Origin: a bacterium
GTDB lineage: Bacteria; Pseudomonadota; Alphaproteobacteria; Ferrovibrionales; Ferrovibrionaceae
Length of the DNA stretch: 33,239 nucleotides
Reading direction: 5' to 3'
NCBI GenBank assembly: GCA_022844005.1
Contig: JALHMN010000035.1
Span: 1 to 33,239, forward strand
The position numbers and the translations under genes were made by a program. Each line of letters starts with the position of its first letter. Within the stretch, counting starts at the first letter, position 1. The notes beneath the pieces are model-generated. The model had not been told where the DNA came from. It was given only the letters and a program-made list of their open reading frames with translations, and searched no databases. This document shows, in pieces, positions 1 through 6,616 of this stretch.

Positions 1-534
1 CCGCCGCCGCCCGCACCGCCGCGCGCGCAGGCGGTGGGCGCCCCGCGCCAGCCGATGCTCGCGCCGGGACCGCAGCTCGTGTCGCAGGCCGACCCGCAGG
101 CGGCCACGATGAAGCAGCCGGGCACGTTGGAGGAGATCGTCGAGCTGGCCCAGGCGCGCGGCGCCGCCATCCTGAAATCCGAGATCATCTTGTTCCTGCG
201 CCCGATCCGGATCGAAGTGGGCCGCATCGAGTTTTCCATAGCACCGCATGCGCCGGCCGACTTCTCCCAGCGCCTGGCGCGGGAATTGCGCGACTGGACC
301 GGGCGGCCCTGGGGCGTCATCGTCTCGACCCAGCCGGGCGAACCCAGCCTCGCCGAGCGCGAATCGGCCTCAAAGGCCGCCGTCCGGGCCGAGGCCGAGC
401 GCCACCCCCTGGTGCAGGCGGTGATGGAGGCCTTCCCCGGCGCGGTGATCCAGGCGATCACCCCGCCGCTGGTGGCACCGCCGGCCGCGACCGAGGACGA
501 GATCCCGCCCCCCGAACCGGAGGACGACCCGTGA
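1..534 (+). CDS. dnaX: DNA polymerase III subunit gamma/tau, C-terminal part (partial)
   Basis: The reading frame is open from base 1 and ends at 534, so only about the last 177 residues of DnaX are present. The visible part starts with a Pro/Ala-rich linker. It continues into a domain with a GRPWGVIVS strand and a HPLVQAVMEAFPGA helix, typical of the DUF3646 tail of alphaproteobacterial DnaX, and ends in an acidic Pro-rich tail. Tau organises the replicative polymerase by binding the helicase and the polymerase core. The AAA+ clamp-loader ATPase lies outside the window. The stop overlaps the start of ybaB by 4 bases, and recR follows. The dnaX-ybaB-recR order is widespread in bacteria and supports the call. 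Confidence 0.88.
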   Translation, partial: PPPPAPPRAQAVGAPRQPMLAPGPQLVSQADPQAATMKQPGTLEEIVELAQARGAAILKSEIILFLRPIRIEVGRIEFSIAPHAPADFSQRLARELRDWTGRPWGVIVSTQPGEPSLAERESASKAAVRAEAERHPLVQAVMEAFPGAVIQAITPPLVAPPAATEDEIPPPEPEDDP

Positions 535-854
535 AGAACCTGACCGAGATGCTGAAGCAGGCCCAGTCGCTGCAGGGCCGGATGGCCGAGATGCAGGCGA
601 AGCTCGAAGCGCATGAGGTCACCGGCGCCGCCGGCGGCGGCATGGTCACCGTGGTGCTGAACGGCAAGGGCGAGATGCGCCGCGTCGGCATCGACCCGGC
701 GCTCATTCAGCCGGCCGAGGCCGGCGTGCTGGAAGACCTGATCGTCGCCGCCCATCGCGATGCCAAGGGGAAGGTGGAAGCCTTCATGGCCGAGCAGATG
801 AGCCAGATGACCGGCGGCCTGCCGCTGCCGCCCGGCTTCAAGATGCCGTTCTGA
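531..854 (+). CDS. ybaB: YbaB/EbfC family nucleoid-associated protein
   Basis: This 107-aa protein belongs to the small DNA-binding YbaB/EbfC family, which forms dimers and coats DNA. It starts with a helix rich in Gln and Met ([16 protein letters not shown]) and continues with the family signature around [22 protein letters not shown], followed by a [15 protein letters not shown] helix. The C-terminal Met/Gly/Pro tail ([15 protein letters not shown]) is also typical. The length is normal for the family. It overlaps dnaX by 4 bases and lies 19 bases before recR, so the three are almost certainly co-transcribed. The biological role of the family is still loosely defined; association with recombination repair is inferred from gene order. 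Confidence 0.93.
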   Translation: MKNLTEMLKQAQSLQGRMAEMQAKLEAHEVTGAAGGGMVTVVLNGKGEMRRVGIDPALIQPAEAGVLEDLIVAAHRDAKGKVEAFMAEQMSQMTGGLPLPPGFKMPF

Positions 855-873
855 CGCCCAGAACCCGTCGCCC

Positions 874-1464
874 GTGACCGAACTCGAGCGCCTGATCGCG
901 CTTCTGGCCAAGCTGCCGGGGCTCGGGCCCCGCTCGGCCCGCCGCGCCGCGCTGCATCTGATCGAGCGCCGTGAACAGCTGCTCCGCCCGCTCGCCGCGG
1001 CGCTCACCGAGGCCGACCGGCGCGTGCGGGCCTGTTCCACCTGCGGCAATCTCGACACCGCCGATCCCTGCGGCATCTGCGCCGATCCGTCCCGCGAGCC
1101 GCTTTCGCTCTGCGTGGTGGAGGACGTGCGCGACCTCTGGGCGCTCGAACGCTCCGGCGCCTTCCGCGGCCGCTATCACGTGCTGGGCGGCACCCTCTCG
1201 GCGCTCGACGGCCGCGGACCCGAGGCGCTGCGCATCGGCGAATTGCTGGAACGGGTGAAGAGCCTCGGCATCACCGAGGTGATCCTCGCGATGAACGCCA
1301 CGGTCGAGGGCCAGACCACGGCGCATTACGTGGCCGAACGGCTGGAACCCGGCGGCGTTCGGGTCACCCGTCTCGCCCAGGGCGTGCCCTTGGGGGGCGA
1401 GCTCGACTATCTCGACGACGGCACCCTCAAGACCGCCCTTCGCGCACGCCGGCCTGCGACATGA
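874..1464 (+). CDS. recR: Recombination mediator protein RecR
   Basis: RecR, 196 aa, works with RecF and RecO to load RecA at gaps. All expected parts are visible: an N-terminal helix-hairpin-helix ([17 protein letters not shown], residues 13-29), a four-cysteine zinc finger (Cys 54, 57, 66 and 69), and a Toprim domain beginning near residue 78 ([14 protein letters not shown]) and containing the [14 protein letters not shown] stretch. The C-terminal [20 protein letters not shown] motif is diagnostic. The start is GTG at 874; no convincing Shine-Dalgarno precedes it, consistent with translation coupled to ybaB. The last 38 bases overlap the 3' end of the opposing membrane-protein gene. Confidence 0.97.
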   Translation: MTELERLIALLAKLPGLGPRSARRAALHLIERREQLLRPLAAALTEADRRVRACSTCGNLDTADPCGICADPSREPLSLCVVEDVRDLWALERSGAFRGRYHVLGGTLSALDGRGPEALRIGELLERVKSLGITEVILAMNATVEGQTTAHYVAERLEPGGVRVTRLAQGVPLGGELDYLDDGTLKTALRARRPAT

Positions 1465-1996
1465 CATTCGAGACGACGATGCCGAGGAAGATCAAGAGCG
1501 TGCCCACGCTCACCGCATGCAAGGTGAAGAGATCGGCCGACTGCTCGGCCGTCAGCGCCGCCACCGGCGCGCCGTAGGCATCGCGCAGCAGCCAGGCGAG
1601 CGCGAGCGGCAGCCCCGCCATGACCAGCATCACCACCCGCTCGCTGGCCCGGAAGAACAGCGCGCCCACCGCGATGCAGGCGAAGTGGAACAGCTCCACC
1701 CCGCTCGCCGGGCCCAGCAGCTTGGTGGTCAGGACCGTGTTGCCGGTGGCGATCAGGCAGAACCAGATCCGGCCCCACAATGCCGAGGCGCGCGCGATCG
1801 CGGGCGTCGCGGCGAAGAGCGGCATCACCGCCCAGGCGGCGAAGGCGGGCCAGCCGGCCCATCCCACCGCCCACAGCACATAGAAGGGATAGAACGGCTG
1901 ATTGCCGACGATCACGCCGGCGACCAGGTTCAGCCCGCCGACCAGCGGGTCGTCGTGGTGCAGCCATGCCCGGACGCGTGCGAGAAGTGTTTTCAC
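1427..1996 (-). CDS. Multi-pass membrane protein of unknown function
   Basis: A 189-aa hydrophobic protein with about five or six predicted membrane segments (for example the stretches around [61 protein letters not shown] and [16 protein letters not shown]). No family is recognised. It is the last gene of a minus-strand operon behind a DUF1295 protein and a cyclopropane-synthase-like methyltransferase; only 10 bases separate it from the latter. Context suggests a membrane partner in lipid modification or handling, but this is inference. Its 3' end runs 38 bases into recR on the opposite strand, so read-through from either side gives antisense RNA to the other. Confidence 0.72.
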   Translation of the reverse strand: MKTLLARVRAWLHHDDPLVGGLNLVAGVIVGNQPFYPFYVLWAVGWAGWPAFAAWAVMPLFAATPAIARASALWGRIWFCLIATGNTVLTTKLLGPASGVELFHFACIAVGALFFRASERVVMLVMAGLPLALAWLLRDAYGAPVAALTAEQSADLFTLHAVSVGTLLIFLGIVVSNVMSQAGVREGRS

Positions 1997-2006
1997 GGCC
2001 GCGGCC

Positions 2007-3035
2007 TCACGGGGCCGGCCTCAGCCGGTAGTGGCTGACCGCCCATTCCTCACCATCGCGATGGCCGAACAGCTCGGCGGTGGCCAGGAAGAACATGCGC
2101 CAGCGCCGCCTCCACAGGCCTGCGTCCCGGCCGTAGACCTCCGCCAGGATGCGGTCCACCGCCACGATCTCGCGATCCATATTGGCCAGCCACTGCAGCG
2201 CCGTGCGGCGGTAGTGCGTGCCGTTCCACCGCCACTCTTCCTCCAGCGCGAAGAGGTCGGGAAAATGCCGGATCATCCCGTGGCTCGGCATGATGCCGCC
2301 GGTGAAGAAGTGCTGGGCGATCCAGTCTTCCTTGTCGTCCAGCTCGAAGCGATAGGGCGCCGAACGGTGGGTGAATACGTGCAGGAACAGCCGTCCCTCG
2401 GGCCGCAGCCAGCGCTTTACCCGCTCCAGCAGGCCGCGCCAGTTCGCCATGTGCTCGAACATCTCCACCGATACCACGCGATCGAAACTGCCCTCGGGCT
2501 CGAACACGTTCATGTCGGCGGTGATGATCCTCAGGTTGCCGAAGCCCTTCGCCGCCGCCACACCCTCGATGTATTCGCGCTGCGGCTTCGAGTTGGAGAC
2601 GGCGGTGATCGTGGCCTTCGGATAGTGCTCGGCCATCCAGAGCGACAGCGAGCCCCAGCCGCAGCCGAGCTCCAGGATGCGCTGGCCGTCCTTCAGGCCG
2701 GCATGCGCGCAGGTCTCGGCAAGCGCCGCCTCCTCGGCCTGCGCCAGGGTCTCGTGGCCGTCGGGATAGAGGCAGCTCGAATATTTCCGCCTCGGCCCCA
2801 GCACCAGCGAGAAGAAGGCGGGCGGCAGTTCGTAGTGCTGCTCGTTCGCCGCGTCGGTGTGCTCGGCGATGGGATAGTTGCCCATGCCGGCGACGAAGGC
2901 GGCGTCGAGGTCGCGCGCCCCGGCCTCGATCCGCCGCCGGGTGCGGCCGATCAGGTAACGCATGCCGGCGCAGGTGACGGCATCGGGCAGCGGCAGGCTC
3001 TCGACCAGCCGGCCGGCGGTGGCGATCAGGGTCAT
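2007..3035 (-). CDS. Cyclopropane-fatty-acyl-phospholipid synthase family methyltransferase
   Basis: A 342-aa SAM-dependent methyltransferase of the CFA synthase/mycolic acid methyltransferase family, which transfers a carbon unit from SAM to the double bond of a phospholipid-bound unsaturated fatty acid at the inner membrane. SAM motif I is ILELGCGWGSLSLWMA. The family positions that bind bicarbonate in the E. coli enzyme appear kept: Cys in YSSCLYPDG, Glu in VSVEMFEHM, His in FLHVFTHR and Tyr in GTHYRRTALQW. It is shorter than E. coli Cfa (about 380 aa), mainly at the N-terminus. Its ATG overlaps the stop of the upstream DUF1295 gene as ATGA. Cyclopropane, methylene or methyl-branched products cannot be told apart from sequence. 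Confidence 0.9.
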   Translation of the reverse strand: MTLIATAGRLVESLPLPDAVTCAGMRYLIGRTRRRIEAGARDLDAAFVAGMGNYPIAEHTDAANEQHYELPPAFFSLVLGPRRKYSSCLYPDGHETLAQAEEAALAETCAHAGLKDGQRILELGCGWGSLSLWMAEHYPKATITAVSNSKPQREYIEGVAAAKGFGNLRIITADMNVFEPEGSFDRVVSVEMFEHMANWRGLLERVKRWLRPEGRLFLHVFTHRSAPYRFELDDKEDWIAQHFFTGGIMPSHGMIRHFPDLFALEEEWRWNGTHYRRTALQWLANMDREIVAVDRILAEVYGRDAGLWRRRWRMFFLATAELFGHRDGEEWAVSHYRLRPAP

Positions 3036-3841
3036 TTGGTCTTCGGATCCAGGGATTTTGGCGGCAGCGGGAAGAAGGCGCTGGTGGCGCGTTGATAGTC
3101 GCGATAGGCATCGCCCCGGCTCTCGATCATCTTCTCCTCCAGCATCGGGATGCCGGAAACATAGACCAGCAGCCAGTACATGAAGGCGGGGCCGGTGAGC
3201 GCCAGGAAGCCCCAGGGATAATCGGCCCCGAAGCTGATCGCGAAACAGGGATAGGCGAGCCAGCCCAGCCATTCGAAGAAGTAGTTGGGGTGCCGCGACC
3301 AGCGCCACAGCCCGATATCGCAGACCTTGCCCCGGTTGGCCGGATTCCCCTTGAAGCGGCGCATCTGCGCATCGGCGATGCCCTCGCCGATGATGGCGGC
3401 GAGCAGGACGGCGACACCCGCCGCATCGGCAAAGCCCAAGCCCTCGCGCGGGTTGTGCCCGGCCACCATCACCGACAGCGCCAGCAGCCAGGCCGCCGCC
3501 GCCTGGATCTGCAGGAAGCCGAACATCCGCTTCGGATACTCGGCGCCCCATTCCTTGCGAAGCGCCGCATAGCGCACGTCCTCGGGGCCATGCGCGACGC
3601 GGCCGGCGAGATAGATGCCCAGGCGCAGCGACCACAGCGCCGCCAAGGCCGCCACCAGCATCTGCCGCTCGCTGAAGCCCCCCTGCCAGGGCAGAAGCGC
3701 GCCGGCCACCGCCGCCGCGCCGGTGGCGAAGGTCCAGATCACGTCGACCCAGCCGGCATTGCCCAGGCGGTGCTGCACCACCCAGGCGCCGCTCATGGCG
3801 GCTGCGAGGCCGAAGGCCATCAACGTCGCGATCAGGATCAT
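3032..3841 (-). CDS. DUF1295 (steroid 5-alpha-reductase-like) integral membrane protein
   Basis: A 269-aa membrane protein of the DUF1295 family, related to the C-terminal domain of steroid 5-alpha reductases and isoprenylcysteine methyltransferases. Several hydrophobic helices are present. The family core is clear: GLWRWSRHPNYFFEWLGWLAY near residues 175-195, then GIPMLEEKMIESRGDAYRDYQRATSAFFP near the C-terminus. In related enzymes this region binds NADPH or SAM. It is the first gene of a three-gene minus operon and overlaps the CFA-synthase-like gene by 4 bases. The pairing recurs in proteobacteria and suggests joint action on an unsaturated or methylated acyl chain; a reductase role is inference. 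Confidence 0.85.
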   Translation of the reverse strand: MILIATLMAFGLAAAMSGAWVVQHRLGNAGWVDVIWTFATGAAAVAGALLPWQGGFSERQMLVAALAALWSLRLGIYLAGRVAHGPEDVRYAALRKEWGAEYPKRMFGFLQIQAAAAWLLALSVMVAGHNPREGLGFADAAGVAVLLAAIIGEGIADAQMRRFKGNPANRGKVCDIGLWRWSRHPNYFFEWLGWLAYPCFAISFGADYPWGFLALTGPAFMYWLLVYVSGIPMLEEKMIESRGDAYRDYQRATSAFFPLPPKSLDPKTK

Positions 3842-3982
3842 TCACCTCTCCCCGCCCGGGGCCGGTACCGGAAGGCCACCGGGGGCTTGCAACCGCGCCA
3901 TCTCGGACAATGTTATTCTACGCTTCGCCGGCCGTACCGGATCGCCGGCCGCCCGTTCCATTTGCCGAAAGGTTGCCGCGCC

Positions 3983-4633
3983 ATGCTGAACCGCCGCACA
4001 GTCCTGGCCGCCGCCGCGTCCCTGCCCTGGATCGGCGCGGCGCATGCCGCCCTCCCGGTCCCGCCGGCCGGCCAGCTCGCCTTCCGGATCATGCGCAAGG
4101 GCGAGCGCATCGGCACCCACTCGCTCGCCTTCGCCCGCAGCGGCGAAACCCTCACCGTCGAGGTGAAGGCCGAGATCGTGGTCAAGTTCGGGCCCTTCCC
4201 GGTCTTCCGCTACAATCACAGCAATGTCGAAACCTGGATCGGCAATGCGCTGCAGGGTTTCGATTCGAAGACGGACGACGACGGCAAGCCCGCCTTCGGG
4301 CGCATGCAGCGCAGCGCCCAGGGCTTTCAGGTGGAGGGTTCGAAAAGCGGCCTCTACACCGCGCCACCCGAGACCCTGGCCGCCACCCATTGGAACCGGG
4401 CCCAGCTCGACGCGCCGATGGTGAACCCGCAGAACGGCGAGTTGCTGAAGCTGCAGGTGGTGCCGAAGGGCAGGGACCAGGTGGCCCTGGCATCGGGTAC
4501 GCAGGTCAATGCCGATCGCATCGCTCTCCAGGGCGACCAGCCGCTGGAACTCTGGTACGACGCGGCCGGCCACTGGACCGCGCTCCTGTTCAAGGGACAG
4601 GACGGCACGCCGATCGTCTACGAGAAGCTTTGA
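3983..4633 (+). CDS. Exported DUF6134 family protein
   Basis: A 216-aa protein with a signal peptide: a twin-Arg start (NRRTVLAAAASLPWIG) and a likely cleavage site after GAAHA near residue 22, suggesting Tat or Sec export to the periplasm. The mature part resembles DUF6134 proteins. It opens with a strand-rich region (LAFRIMRKGERIGTHSLAF, VEVKAEIVVKFGPFPVFRYNHSNVETW), then KTDDDGK and THWN, and ends with LELWYDAAGHWTALLFKGQDGTPIVYEK. The fold is probably a large beta structure; the function is unknown. The start was chosen because it places the signal peptide at the N-terminus and is preceded by a purine-rich GAAAGG stretch. The 3' end overlaps the opposing 64-aa gene by 16 bases. Confidence 0.82.
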   Translation: MLNRRTVLAAAASLPWIGAAHAALPVPPAGQLAFRIMRKGERIGTHSLAFARSGETLTVEVKAEIVVKFGPFPVFRYNHSNVETWIGNALQGFDSKTDDDGKPAFGRMQRSAQGFQVEGSKSGLYTAPPETLAATHWNRAQLDAPMVNPQNGELLKLQVVPKGRDQVALASGTQVNADRIALQGDQPLELWYDAAGHWTALLFKGQDGTPIVYEKL

Positions 4634-4812
4634 CGCTTTCGCGGCCTCGCTTTGGGTGTCCTCTCTTTCTCTTTGGCCAGCGCTTCGAATTTGGCGCGCA
4701 ACTCCCTGAACACCTGCTCGGCTGGAATGCCGGGCCCGCTTGCCAAGCCTTCGGCCACCGCCTCCTTCAGGTCGGCAAGCGTTCGGACATTGAAGGGCGT
4801 CCAATTCGGCAT
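4618..4812 (-). CDS. Small protein resembling the C-terminal tail of ParD-type antitoxins
   Basis: A 64-aa protein. The segment TLADLKEAVAEGLASGPGIPAEQVFRELRAKFEAL resembles the C-terminal toxin-wrapping region of ParD/RHH antitoxins (LREAI-EGL-SGP--P---F--LR pattern). No ribbon-helix-helix DNA-binding half is present. The tail is strongly basic (KARPRKRQ). Its ATG comes 8 bases after the stop of the two-helix membrane gene, and a good Shine-Dalgarno (GAGG, 6 bases before ATG) overlaps that stop, indicating tight translational coupling. It is therefore the third gene of the Panacea operon. No ParE-like toxin is nearby, so a classical ParDE role is unlikely. A role as accessory or second antitoxin is inference. 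Confidence 0.55.
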   Translation of the reverse strand: MPNWTPFNVRTLADLKEAVAEGLASGPGIPAEQVFRELRAKFEALAKEKERTPKARPRKRQSFS

Positions 4813-4820
4813 TGGCTGCC

Positions 4821-5222
4821 TCAGTTGTTTTTGAAAAGGCCGCTGACGACAAATCCAACCAGGCCGATTGCTGACGCCGCTGTGCTACCGGTCAGCGCCG
4901 TCAACACGACATCCGGTAGTGAGAAGCCGCCCAGTTTGAAGCCGGCAAGGATCAGAAGCAGCGCACAGCCGATCGAATAACAGCAAAGGTACTTGTAGAC
5001 GTTCTTGGCGTACCGGAATCGCAGGACACGGTTGGCCCGCCGATCGAAATTGGACTCTTCCAGCGCGCGAATATCCGCCTTGCTCTTGCGCTTCTGGAGA
5101 TCGCGTTCTTCGCGCTTGTCGATCTCGTTAGGCGAATCCTTGCTTTCGACGACCGGGACGCCGGCCGAGATGCTGGCAAAGGGATCCGGTTCAGGCGGCT
5201 TTTCTGGTGATGAGGTGGGCAA
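4821..5222 (-). CDS. Small two-helix membrane protein, candidate toxin of a Panacea pair
   Basis: A 133-aa protein that starts with TTG inside the 3' end of the Panacea gene (32-base overlap). The first 75 residues are hydrophilic: a Pro-rich start, then a strongly charged helical stretch (KREERDLQKRKSKADIRALEE). Two hydrophobic helices follow, about residues 78-97 (YLCCYSIGCALLLILAGF) and 102-128 (ending STAASAIGLVGFVVSGLF), with only three residues after them. No ATG or GTG exists in frame that would still keep the charged region, so TTG is the likely start; its SD is weak, as expected for a coupled cistron. Some toxins paired with Panacea antitoxins are known to damage membranes. Assigning that role here rests on gene order and topology, not on sequence identity. 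Confidence 0.7.
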   Translation of the reverse strand: MPTSSPEKPPEPDPFASISAGVPVVESKDSPNEIDKREERDLQKRKSKADIRALEESNFDRRANRVLRFRYAKNVYKYLCCYSIGCALLLILAGFKLGGFSLPDVVLTALTGSTAASAIGLVGFVVSGLFKNN

Positions 5223-5688
5223 AATACTGCCTGATCGACTCGTTGGCGATCACACCGTTCTTCTTGCCCTTCGCATAGACAGCGGACCATGGGCTGTCGT
5301 CGGCATGGGTCAAGGCGGAAAGCTTGAAGGCCTCGAAACCACCGTAGAGATCCCAGACTCTGTCGATCAGGCGCTTCTCCTCTGGCGCGATGGGCTCCCG
5401 CGCGGGCGCGCCATCATCCGAAGGGAAAGGCGTATCGTCGCCCCAGCGGATCAAACGCGTGATGGGACGGCGCCCATAGTCGCGCAGCGCATCGTAGAGA
5501 TTCCGAACCACCGGCCCGAACTCCCACGCTTCGACATGTTCTTCGATCAGAGGCTGGGCCAGAATCGCAAGGTTCCACCCATGCGCCAGATAGACGAGTT
5601 TCTGGAGCTGCATATGAGTGAGCGAGCGGGCATGAAGGTGCCCACGGTCCAGAAACTCGTTTGCGACTGCCAGCGATGAGTGCGGCAT
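5191..5688 (-). CDS. Panacea domain (DUF4065/SocA-like) protein, candidate antitoxin
   Basis: A 165-aa protein with the full Panacea/DUF4065 pattern: SLAVANEFLDRG, then MQLQKLVYLAHGWNLAI, PLIEEHVEAWEFGPVVRNLYDALRDYG, and a C-terminal half with LIDRVWDLYGGFEAFKLSALTHADDSPWSAVY. The family includes the phage GepA proteins, Caulobacter SocA (a ClpX adaptor and antitoxin) and a large set of antitoxins that neutralise unrelated toxins. The start at 5688 is preferred over an in-frame ATG at 5703: GGAGG lies 8 bases before it, and the predicted transcript begins only a few bases upstream of 5703. It overlaps the downstream two-helix membrane gene by 32 bases and heads a three-gene operon. Confidence 0.88.
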   Translation of the reverse strand: MPHSSLAVANEFLDRGHLHARSLTHMQLQKLVYLAHGWNLAILAQPLIEEHVEAWEFGPVVRNLYDALRDYGRRPITRLIRWGDDTPFPSDDGAPAREPIAPEEKRLIDRVWDLYGGFEAFKLSALTHADDSPWSAVYAKGKKNGVIANESIRQYFAHLITRKAA

Positions 5689-5712
5689 GTCCAATGCCTC
5701 CATTGGGTTGTC

Positions 5713-5741
5713 AGTGTGGTGACGACGCTCTTTCCTGTCAA
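5713..5741 (-). promoter_or_regulatory. Predicted sigma-70 promoter of the Panacea operon
   Basis: On the minus strand a perfect TTGACA (5741-5736) is followed after exactly 17 bases by CACACT (5718-5713). The -35 is consensus and the -10 is weak. Transcription would begin near 5706, just ahead of the GGAGG that serves the ATG at 5688. This supports the shorter Panacea reading frame. Confidence 0.5.
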
Positions 5742-5744
5742 TGA

Positions 5745-5761
5745 ATGCTGCGGCGCAGCAT
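5745..5761. promoter_or_regulatory. 7-bp inverted repeat abutting the Panacea promoter
   Basis: ATGCTGC-GGC-GCAGCAT is a perfect 7-bp inverted repeat with a 3-base centre. It sits 3 bases upstream of the TTGACA box of the Panacea operon, in the divergent region facing the MmeI remnant. It could be an operator for autoregulation or a short hairpin. No binding protein can be named from the sequence. Confidence 0.4.
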
Positions 5762-5816
5762 AGGTCGGTGCGGCCGCGCCGCCTGCTATGGTCGGCGTTC
5801 GAATCGGGGCGGGGGA

Positions 5817-6262
5817 ATGATGACGCCGGAAGATTTCATCCGGAAATGGGGCGCTTCCAGGCTCCGCGAACGCTCGGCCTCGCAATCCCACTTCAACGAT
5901 CTCTGCGCGCTGCTGGGCGAACGCACGCCGACCGAAGCCGATCCGGACGGCACCAGCTACACCTTCGAGCGTGGCGCCCTGAAAACCGGCCTCGATCGCA
6001 AGGGCTGGGCCGACGTCTGGAAGCGGCACTGCTTCGGCTGGGAATACAAGGGCCGGCATGCCGACCTGAACGCGGCGCTCGGCCGGCTTCTGCTCTACGC
6101 CGCGGCGCTGGAAAACCCGCCGCTCCTCATCGTCTCCGACATGGAGACGAAGTCCTGGCCCGCCTGTTCGCCCTGAACCAGGAAAGGGCGGGCCGCCGTG
6201 CGCCGGGAAAGCCGCCGAAGAAGGGCGCCAGCCGGTCGAAGGCCGCGTCCAATGCGCATTAA
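5817..6262 (+). pseudogene. Remnant of an MmeI-type restriction-modification gene (internal deletion and frameshift)
   Basis: The N-terminal 115 residues or so (MMTPEDFIRKWGASRLRERS, then SHFNDLCALLGE, ADVWKRHCFGWEYKGRHADLNAALGRLLLYAAALENPPLLIVSDME) match the start of MmeI-like fused methyltransferase/endonucleases, including the WEYKG endonuclease motif. The frame then ends at 6176. In the +2 frame the bases from about 6152 encode EVLARLFALNQERA followed by a basic tail ending at 6262, which resembles the extreme C-terminus of the same family. MmeI-like proteins are usually about 900 residues, so the SAM-binding and target-recognition parts were lost in one internal deletion that also shifted the frame. 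A G-rich SD precedes the ATG at 5817. The endonuclease part may still be translated but should be inactive as a complete system. Confidence 0.72.
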
Positions 6263-6426
6263 ACGGGAATCTCTCTTGAGAATGAGCCTCGTTTCCTCTA
6301 CTATAGTAGACGAGTGCTTTCGATGCCGCTGCTGCTTATCGTGAATCTCCTGATGCAATGTCACCCGTTGGCGTGGCACGGGCTGCCGTGCGCCGCGCGC
6401 GGACATGGCCTGGATGCAAAAAAAGC

Positions 6427-6538
6427 TGGCTGGAATTGGCTGAAACTGGCTCGGAACAGGCGAAAGCCGGTCGCGGTCTGGCTTCAAATTGGCTCGAACT
6501 GGCTCGAATTGGCGCGAATAGGCTGACTTAGGCTGCGG
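6427..6538. repeat. Imperfect 10-bp tandem repeat (TGGCTCGAAT type)
   Basis: Decamers follow one another in register: TGGCTGGAAT, TGGCTGAAAC and TGGCTCGGAA at 6427-6456, then an 11-mer TGGCTTCAAAT at 6479 followed by TGGCTCGAAC (6490), TGGCTCGAAT (6500), TGGCGCGAAT (6510) and AGGCTGACTT (6520). About 22 bases of degenerate sequence separate the two blocks. The 10-bp period is close to one helical turn, which would place each GGC on the same face of the DNA. Function unknown. Confidence 0.65.
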
Positions 6539-6616
6539 CCCCGCCGAGCTCAAATCGCTGATTATTTATATAATTCAATAGGTTGGGCGGATTTCGGCCT
6601 GGGCTCGGCCTCTCGC

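Noticed and set aside
2007-3845. One 612-codon open frame suggesting a large fusion protein on the minus strand
   Set aside because: Only the last 342 codons show methyltransferase sequence. The first 270 are Arg/Gly-rich shadow of the DUF1295 gene, which is clearly coded in another frame and overlaps the methyltransferase start as ATGA.
6095-6553. A 152-codon minus-strand open frame across the 10-bp repeat
   Set aside because: It runs antisense over the MmeI remnant and the tandem repeat, with no family resemblance, unusual codon use and no clear ribosome site.
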